A stretch of 64,000 bases of DNA from Actinoalloteichus fjordicus (GTDB lineage: Bacteria > Actinomycetota > Actinomycetes > Mycobacteriales > Pseudonocardiaceae). Below the pieces are notes generated by a model. The model did no database searches. It was not told where the DNA came from and saw only the letters and a list, made by a program, of their open reading frames with translations. Positions 60,429 to 64,000 of the stretch are shown here, piece by piece. The stretch spans positions 2,976,001 through 3,040,000 of the forward strand of contig NZ_CP016076.1 in the NCBI RefSeq assembly GCF_001941625.1, read 5' to 3'. The position numbers were made by a program, and so were the translations under genes. The first letter of the stretch is position 1, and each line of letters opens with the position of its first letter.

Positions 60429-61066
60429 CGCCGGGCCTCCTGGCCCGTCCGCCGAAGGACCAGCACGTGGTCGACGACCGTCGCGGTGCTGCCGTCGGGA
60501 CCGGTGGCCCGCCGCTCCGGGCTGTCGGCGCGCTCGATCCACCACTCCTCGGGATCGAGGGCGAGTTCCTCGGCCACCTCAGCCGGTGTCGGGTGCCGGA
60601 GATTGGCGTCCTGGTACCAGGACCACGGCGCCGTCGAGCCGTGGTCGACGACGGCCAGCCTGCCTGCCGGGTTCACCGACCTCGCGGCCCTCCGCAGCAT
60701 GCGGACGCGGTCCAGGGGGAACGGCGTGTGGAGATACTGCGCCGAGACCAGGTCGAAGGTGCCTGCGGGGAGATCTTCGGCGAGGTCGATGCAGAGTGCG
60801 GTGACGGACCTGCCGCTGTGCTCGGCCTCCTGCCGGAGTGAGCGCACGGCTGAGGCGGAGATGTCGACCGCGGTGACGTGCCAGCCGCGGTCGGCCAGCC
60901 AGCGGGCGTCTCCTCCTGCGCCGCAGCCGAGGTCAAGTGCGGTGCCGGGGGTCAGCGGCCCGGCGATCTCGGACAGTCGAGGGTTCACCCTCGCCGTCAC
61001 CGCCGCAGCGGAATACTTGCGGAACTGCTCGTCCCAGAACCGGGCGGCTCGATCGTGATCGTTCAT
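60425..61066 (-). CDS. Class I SAM-dependent methyltransferase
   Basis: A 213-residue methyltransferase. Motif I is ALDLGCGAGGDARWLADRG near residues 43-61. Motif II VTAVDISASAV near 65 carries the Asp expected to bind the ribose. FDLVSAQYLHTPF near 102 is the post-motif strand. The order is that of the Methyltransf_25/UbiE-like group. The substrate is not identifiable. ATG 61066 has GAGGAG 5 bases upstream and is preferred to further upstream codons. It shares a divergent promoter region with the XRE-cupin regulator and overlaps the DinB gene. Confidence 0.9.
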   Translation of the reverse strand: MNDHDRAARFWDEQFRKYSAAAVTARVNPRLSEIAGPLTPGTALDLGCGAGGDARWLADRGWHVTAVDISASAVRSLRQEAEHSGRSVTALCIDLAEDLPAGTFDLVSAQYLHTPFPLDRVRMLRRAARSVNPAGRLAVVDHGSTAPWSWYQDANLRHPTPAEVAEELALDPEEWWIERADSPERRATGPDGSTATVVDHVLVLRRTGQEARR

Positions 61067-61131
61067 GGTCTCCTCATCAGGTCGACGTGCAGCGCCAACC
61101 CTGCACCGCGCCGATGGAAACAGCCCGAGAA

Positions 61132-61148
61132 CTTGCCGAGATGGCAAG
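61132..61148. promoter_or_regulatory. Operator-like inverted repeat before XRE-cupin gene
   Basis: CTTGCC-GAGAT-GGCAAG, 6-base arms, lies 10 bases before the regulator's ATG in the divergent promoter region. Probable binding site of that regulator. Confidence 0.6.
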
Positions 61149-61157
61149 ATCGGACTC

Positions 61158-61739
61158 ATGGTCGAGGAGACGGATGCTGTGTTGGCGGGGGTCGGCCCCC
61201 GGCTGCGTGCCCAACGAAAGCAGCGCGGACTGACGTTGGCCGACCTGTCGACGGCCACCGGGACGTCGGAGAGCACCCTGTCCCGGTTGGAGAGCGGCGG
61301 ACGACGGCCCACCCTGGAATTGCTGCTGCCGCTGGCCCGAGTCTACGGGGTGCCCCTGGACGATCTCGTCGGCGCCCCGCGGACGGGCGATCCGCGCATC
61401 CACCTGCGGCCGATCCGCCGCCACGGGATGACGTTCCTCCCGCTCACCCGCCGCGCGGGCGGCGTGCAGGCGTTCAAGATGCTCATCCCGAGCAGGTCGG
61501 AACCGGCGGAGCCGACGCCACAGATGCACGGCGGCTACGAATGGGTGTACGTCCTTAACGGACGGCTTCGGCTGGTGGTCGGCGACCGCGACCTGGTCCT
61601 GCCCGCAGGCGAGGCCGCCGAGTTCGACACCGCGCTGCCGCACTGGCTCGGCTCTTCCGACGGACACCCGGTGGAGACGCTCGTCCTGTTCGGACCGCAG
61701 GGCGAGCGAGCCCACGTGCGGGCGCGCAGCGCGCGGTAG
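61158..61739 (+). CDS. XRE-family regulator with C-terminal cupin domain
   Basis: A 193-residue regulator. The helix-turn-helix is at residues about 15-70 (LRAQRKQRGLTLADLSTATG, SESTLSRLESGGRRPT). The cupin barrel is at about 110-185 (MHGGYEWVYVLNGRLRLVVG, LPAGEAAEFDTALPHWLG). Such proteins sense small molecules and regulate neighbouring metabolism. It is divergent from the methyltransferase/DinB pair and probably controls it through the inverted repeat just upstream. ATG 61158 gives a complete family-length protein. Confidence 0.92.
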   Translation: MVEETDAVLAGVGPRLRAQRKQRGLTLADLSTATGTSESTLSRLESGGRRPTLELLLPLARVYGVPLDDLVGAPRTGDPRIHLRPIRRHGMTFLPLTRRAGGVQAFKMLIPSRSEPAEPTPQMHGGYEWVYVLNGRLRLVVGDRDLVLPAGEAAEFDTALPHWLGSSDGHPVETLVLFGPQGERAHVRARSAR

Positions 61740-61786
61740 TTCCTGGACACGACAGCGGACGGCTGTCCACCGTGACGGCTGCGGTG

Positions 61787-62014
61787 TCAGGCGAGGTCGT
61801 CGAACTCGCCTGCTTTGATGCCCTTGATCCAGGCCTCGATCTCGCTGCGGGAGAAGTAGGCGGTGCCGTCGTGGGGGTTCTTGCTGTTGCGGACCGCGAT
61901 GCGGCCATCGGGCAGGGCAGCTGCTTCGACGCAGTTCCCGCCGCCTGCACCGCCGCCACCGGAGAAGCTGCTCTTCCGCCAGGACAGCGAGGACGGATGG
62001 GGCTCATCGATCAC
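61787..62014 (-). CDS. DUF397 small protein (first)
   Basis: A 75-residue protein with the DUF397 core SWRKSSFSGGGGAGGGNCVE and LPDGRIAVRNSKNPHDGTAYFSR. DUF397 genes lie next to XRE/DUF5753 regulators in actinomycetes and act with them, e.g. in the whiJ/bldB-type loci linked to development. The start is GTG 62014 with AAGGGA 7 bases upstream. Second DUF397 gene and XRE gene lie just upstream on the same strand. Confidence 0.9.
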   Translation of the reverse strand: MIDEPHPSSLSWRKSSFSGGGGAGGGNCVEAAALPDGRIAVRNSKNPHDGTAYFSRSEIEAWIKGIKAGEFDDLA

Positions 62015-62045
62015 CTCTGTTCCCTTCGTCCTGTGCGGACGAGGC

Positions 62046-62261
62046 TCAGCCCAGATGGTCGAACCTGCCAGCCTTGATGCTGGTGATCCAGTCGCTGACC
62101 TCGGTGCCGCTGAAGCAGATGACTCCGCCAGCGGGGTTCTTGCTGTCGCGGAGGGCGATACTCCCGTCCGGGAACGCCGCCACCTCGATGCAGTTTCCGT
62201 TGCCGGGCCCGCCGCCGCCGGAGAAACTGCTCTTGCGCCAGTGAGCGCCCTCGATGTCCAT
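62046..62261 (-). CDS. DUF397 small protein (second)
   Basis: A 71-residue paralogue of its neighbour, with HWRKSSFSGGGGPGNGNCIE and FPDGSIALRDSKNPAGGVICFSG. ATG 62261 has GAGG upstream and lies 7 bases after the XRE stop; an in-frame ATG at 62297, within the XRE gene, is an alternative. The two paralogues are clearly duplicates. Partner function is inferred. Confidence 0.9.
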   Translation of the reverse strand: MDIEGAHWRKSSFSGGGGPGNGNCIEVAAFPDGSIALRDSKNPAGGVICFSGTEVSDWITSIKAGRFDHLG

Positions 62262-62268
62262 GTCGACC

Positions 62269-63159
62269 TCATTCGTCTCGCTCGACGTTCGTCGCAACTG
62301 TGTTGATCAATGATACTGATTCGCTCTGCGTCAAAGCCTGCTCGGAGAGAGCACCGAAGCGCAAGGTGTACGTTCGCACATGGTCGCGATCTTCGAAGTA
62401 CACGGCGCGTCCAGGCGCGTCGGCGTAGCCGACGTCGGGGATCGGGTCCGGGAGCGTGAGGATGGAGAACGGGCCTTCCAATGCAGGGCTTGCACCCACG
62501 GACTTCGGGAGTACCTGAATGGTGATATTGGGTGCCTCGCAGGCCTCGGCGATCTGTCGCAGTTGACGTTGCATTACCCGACGGCCACCGACCGGACGTT
62601 CTAGAAGTCCTGCATCGAGGATCGCGTGCAGACGGGGTGGCTTGGTGCGGCTCAGGATCTGTTGGCGCGTGATACGGGCGACCACCCGACGCTCTACCTC
62701 GTCTTCGCTCAATCCCGGGTCGATGCCGCTGATCAGTGCACGAGCGTAGTCGGCGGTTTGAAGGAGGCCTGGAACCAACAGCGTCTCAAACTGTCGGTGT
62801 TCCAGCAGAGCGGTTTCGAGCATCAGGAAGCGATGGAAGTCCTCGGGCAGGTTCCTCTGGATGTCCACTGTCCAGCCGTGGCGCTTCGGGGTTCCTGCGA
62901 GTTCGAGCAGGGACTCACGAAGTTCCCGGTCTCGCACCTGATACACATCGAGAAGCTGGTCGACCTCGCGAACTCGAACGCCTTGCTCGCGGTTCTCGAT
63001 TCGCGACAGCTTCGGGCGAGACCACTTTCCTTCGCCCTTGCGTAGCTCGGCTACGACCTGATCGTGGGTAAGTCCCGCCTGTTCCCGCAGTTGACGCAAG
63101 GCCTCGGTGAGCTGCCATCGTCGAACAGTGGTGTTGCCAGCCAGGTGGCCGTCGAACAT
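62269..63159 (-). CDS. XRE/DUF5753 regulator (Scr1/WhiJ-like)
   Basis: A 296-residue regulator. The helix-turn-helix is at about residues 15-75 (LTEALRQLREQAGLTHDQVV, PKLSRIENREQGVRVREVDQ). The DUF5753 domain (about 105-285) shows LETALLEHRQFETLLVPGLL and QTADYARALI. It is the DNA-binding partner of DUF397 proteins, as in the streptomycete WhiJ-type systems. ATG 63159 lies about 55 bases from a palindrome likely to be its operator. It runs with the two DUF397 genes and is divergent from the small gene at 63299. Confidence 0.92.
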   Translation of the reverse strand: MFDGHLAGNTTVRRWQLTEALRQLREQAGLTHDQVVAELRKGEGKWSRPKLSRIENREQGVRVREVDQLLDVYQVRDRELRESLLELAGTPKRHGWTVDIQRNLPEDFHRFLMLETALLEHRQFETLLVPGLLQTADYARALISGIDPGLSEDEVERRVVARITRQQILSRTKPPRLHAILDAGLLERPVGGRRVMQRQLRQIAEACEAPNITIQVLPKSVGASPALEGPFSILTLPDPIPDVGYADAPGRAVYFEDRDHVRTYTLRFGALSEQALTQSESVSLINTVATNVERDE

Positions 63160-63212
63160 GTCGATCTCCTCGGCGTGACGTCGTCATGTCTGAGCGATCC
63201 GTCTTTGGGGTG

Positions 63213-63234
63213 AAAAAGTGGACGTTCACTTTTT
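63213..63234. promoter_or_regulatory. Palindromic operator in XRE/small-gene divergent region
   Basis: AAAAAGTG-GACGTT-CACTTTTT, perfect 8-base arms, in the middle of the 139-base divergent region. It is placed to control both the XRE/DUF397 unit and the gene at 63299, and is probably bound by the XRE protein. Confidence 0.75.
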
Positions 63235-63298
63235 AATCGGGCGGACCAGGTTCACCATTGACTGCGAAGGGTATCAGATCGAACGCGAGGAGTGATGA

Positions 63299-63640
63299 AT
63301 GTCGGCGAAGGATGTTAGTGATCTTCATGATGGTGTCGAGCCGGAGGTCGGCTCGACGTCTTCTCTTCCCGCCCCGCCGCCCCGTGCCTTCGAGGAGCGG
63401 GTCCAAGCACTCGTCGATGAGGAGGCGCCTCGGGTATTCGCGCTGGTACGGGAGTACGACGAGCGTCCCGGTGCCCATGTTCATGCCTGGGGCATGGCCT
63501 TTCCCGACCATGTCGAGATCGTCTCCACCGGCGGTGGCGTCCGGATGAGCATGGGAACGCTCGATCGCGCGTTGGCGGGTCTCCGTGTGCCGGGAGCGAT
63601 CAACCACGTCTTCTGGGCGGCCTCCGTCGCGCCGCTCTAG
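63299..63640 (+). CDS. Small protein divergent from XRE/DUF397 unit
   Basis: A 113-residue soluble protein I do not recognise. Its middle is ERVQALVDEEAPRVFALVRE (helical), followed by VHAWGMAFPDHVEIVSTGGG and RMSMGTLDRALAGL. The first 30 residues look disordered. ATG 63299 has GAGGAG 6 bases upstream, so it is surely translated. It shares a promoter region and a palindrome with the XRE regulator, so it is probably part of the same regulated unit. Confidence 0.85.
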   Translation: MSAKDVSDLHDGVEPEVGSTSSLPAPPPRAFEERVQALVDEEAPRVFALVREYDERPGAHVHAWGMAFPDHVEIVSTGGGVRMSMGTLDRALAGLRVPGAINHVFWAASVAPL

Positions 63641-63899
63641 TTCCTGACCGCCGGGAATCCCGGCCGATTCTCGGCTCGACCGGATGGCAGCGCAGGGCGG
63701 AGCGGCGGGCCCGCCGGTCACCCGGTGACGGCGGCCTGTCGGGGGCCGCTCCCCGCCCCAATCGGCGCACGTCCCGCCCGCCGATCCGGAGTTCACTCGA
63801 TGGGATCTTGTTCCGTGCGGGGCGCAGGCCACCCTCCATAGCCTGTGCATAGGCAGGAGCGAAGGGCCGGGCTCAATTGTTTCGAGGGGGCGCGTCACC

Positions 63900-64000
63900 G
63901 TGGCCAAGCATGAGAACAAGTCGCAGGATGACGGGCAGGGCACCTACGACCCGACCGCCACGAAGTCGGCCGAGGAGTCCGGCGGCGGGAAGCACGATCG
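63900..64000 (+). CDS. Small hydrophilic protein, partial (right edge)
   Basis: GTG 63900 with GAGGGGG upstream begins an open frame reading AKHENKSQDDGQGTYDPTAT and continuing to the window edge in Lys/Glu/Gly-rich sequence. It is not recognised. The composition is that of small soluble actinobacterial proteins of unknown function. The rest lies outside the window. Confidence 0.55.
   Translation, partial: MAKHENKSQDDGQGTYDPTATKSAEESGGGKHD

Overview
The window is high-GC DNA with actinomycete gene style: GTG starts, ATGA stop/start overlaps, and XRE/DUF397 pairs. It also has a SapB-type class III lanthipeptide cluster, DtxR/IdeR-type iron control, and DUF574 and F420-type (DUF385) enzymes. 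A filamentous actinomycete, possibly of the Pseudonocardiaceae, fits best; this is inference from gene content. No rRNA, tRNA, CRISPR array, transposase or phage genes were seen.

Layout. 1-8.4 kb: partial DUF574 methyltransferase, adenine phosphoribosyltransferase, SRPBCC protein, BASS-type symporter, ABC-class ATPase, and a large AfsR/SARP regulator. 9.1-16.1 kb: LanKC synthetase, an unlisted 45-residue SapB/AmfS-like precursor gene, and two ABC exporter subunits. 16.2-18.6 kb: YeiH-type transporter and divergent LysR regulator. 18.9-27.6 kb: siderophore-iron operon behind an IdeR-like box (lipoprotein, two FecCD permeases, FecE ATPase, and an exporter-fold ABC pair with complementary broken nucleotide sites). 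27.9-34.7 kb: MFS transporter, Trypco1-like protein, alpha/beta hydrolase, and a Tat-exported PL26-like lyase. 35.8-39.2 kb: a three-gene unit of MoxR ATPase, vWA/DUF2201 protein and a tryptophan-rich helical-repeat protein. 39.2-41.0 kb: gene-poor, with orphan operator-like palindromes. 41.0-42.9 kb: cation antiporter behind a yybP-ykoY (Mn2+) riboswitch, divergent from an ArsR-type regulator. 43.2-45.7 kb: PL9 pectate lyase, a frameshifted NhaA relic, and a TetR regulator. 46.5-58.1 kb: sugar/aldonate catabolic island (RbsABC-type importer, Zn dehydrogenase, mutarotase-like protein, SDR, FadR-type GntR regulator, galactonate dehydratase, KDPGal-type aldolase, PfkB kinase). 58.4-64 kb: TetR with divergent DUF385 oxidoreductase, DinB and methyltransferase, XRE-cupin regulator, and an XRE/DUF397/DUF397 unit with a divergent small gene.

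How the genes fit together. The lanthipeptide block is self-contained: modifying enzyme, precursor and ABC export; the adjacent SARP is a candidate regulator. The iron operon couples FecBCDE-type uptake to an IrtAB-like or exporter pair. The 46-58 kb island reads as uptake of a sugar, oxidation to an aldonate, dehydration, phosphorylation and aldol cleavage (DeLey-Doudoroff type). The two secreted pectin-type lyases nearby suggest plant-polymer feeding. A LacI-type palindrome occurs before both the MFS gene and the PL9 gene, suggesting shared carbon control.

Notable oddities are the repeat protein of the MoxR-vWA unit, the complementary degeneration of the iron-operon ABC pair, the riboswitch, the NhaA relic, and recurrent Ala/Pro/Ser/Gly-rich tails on otherwise ordinary membrane proteins.
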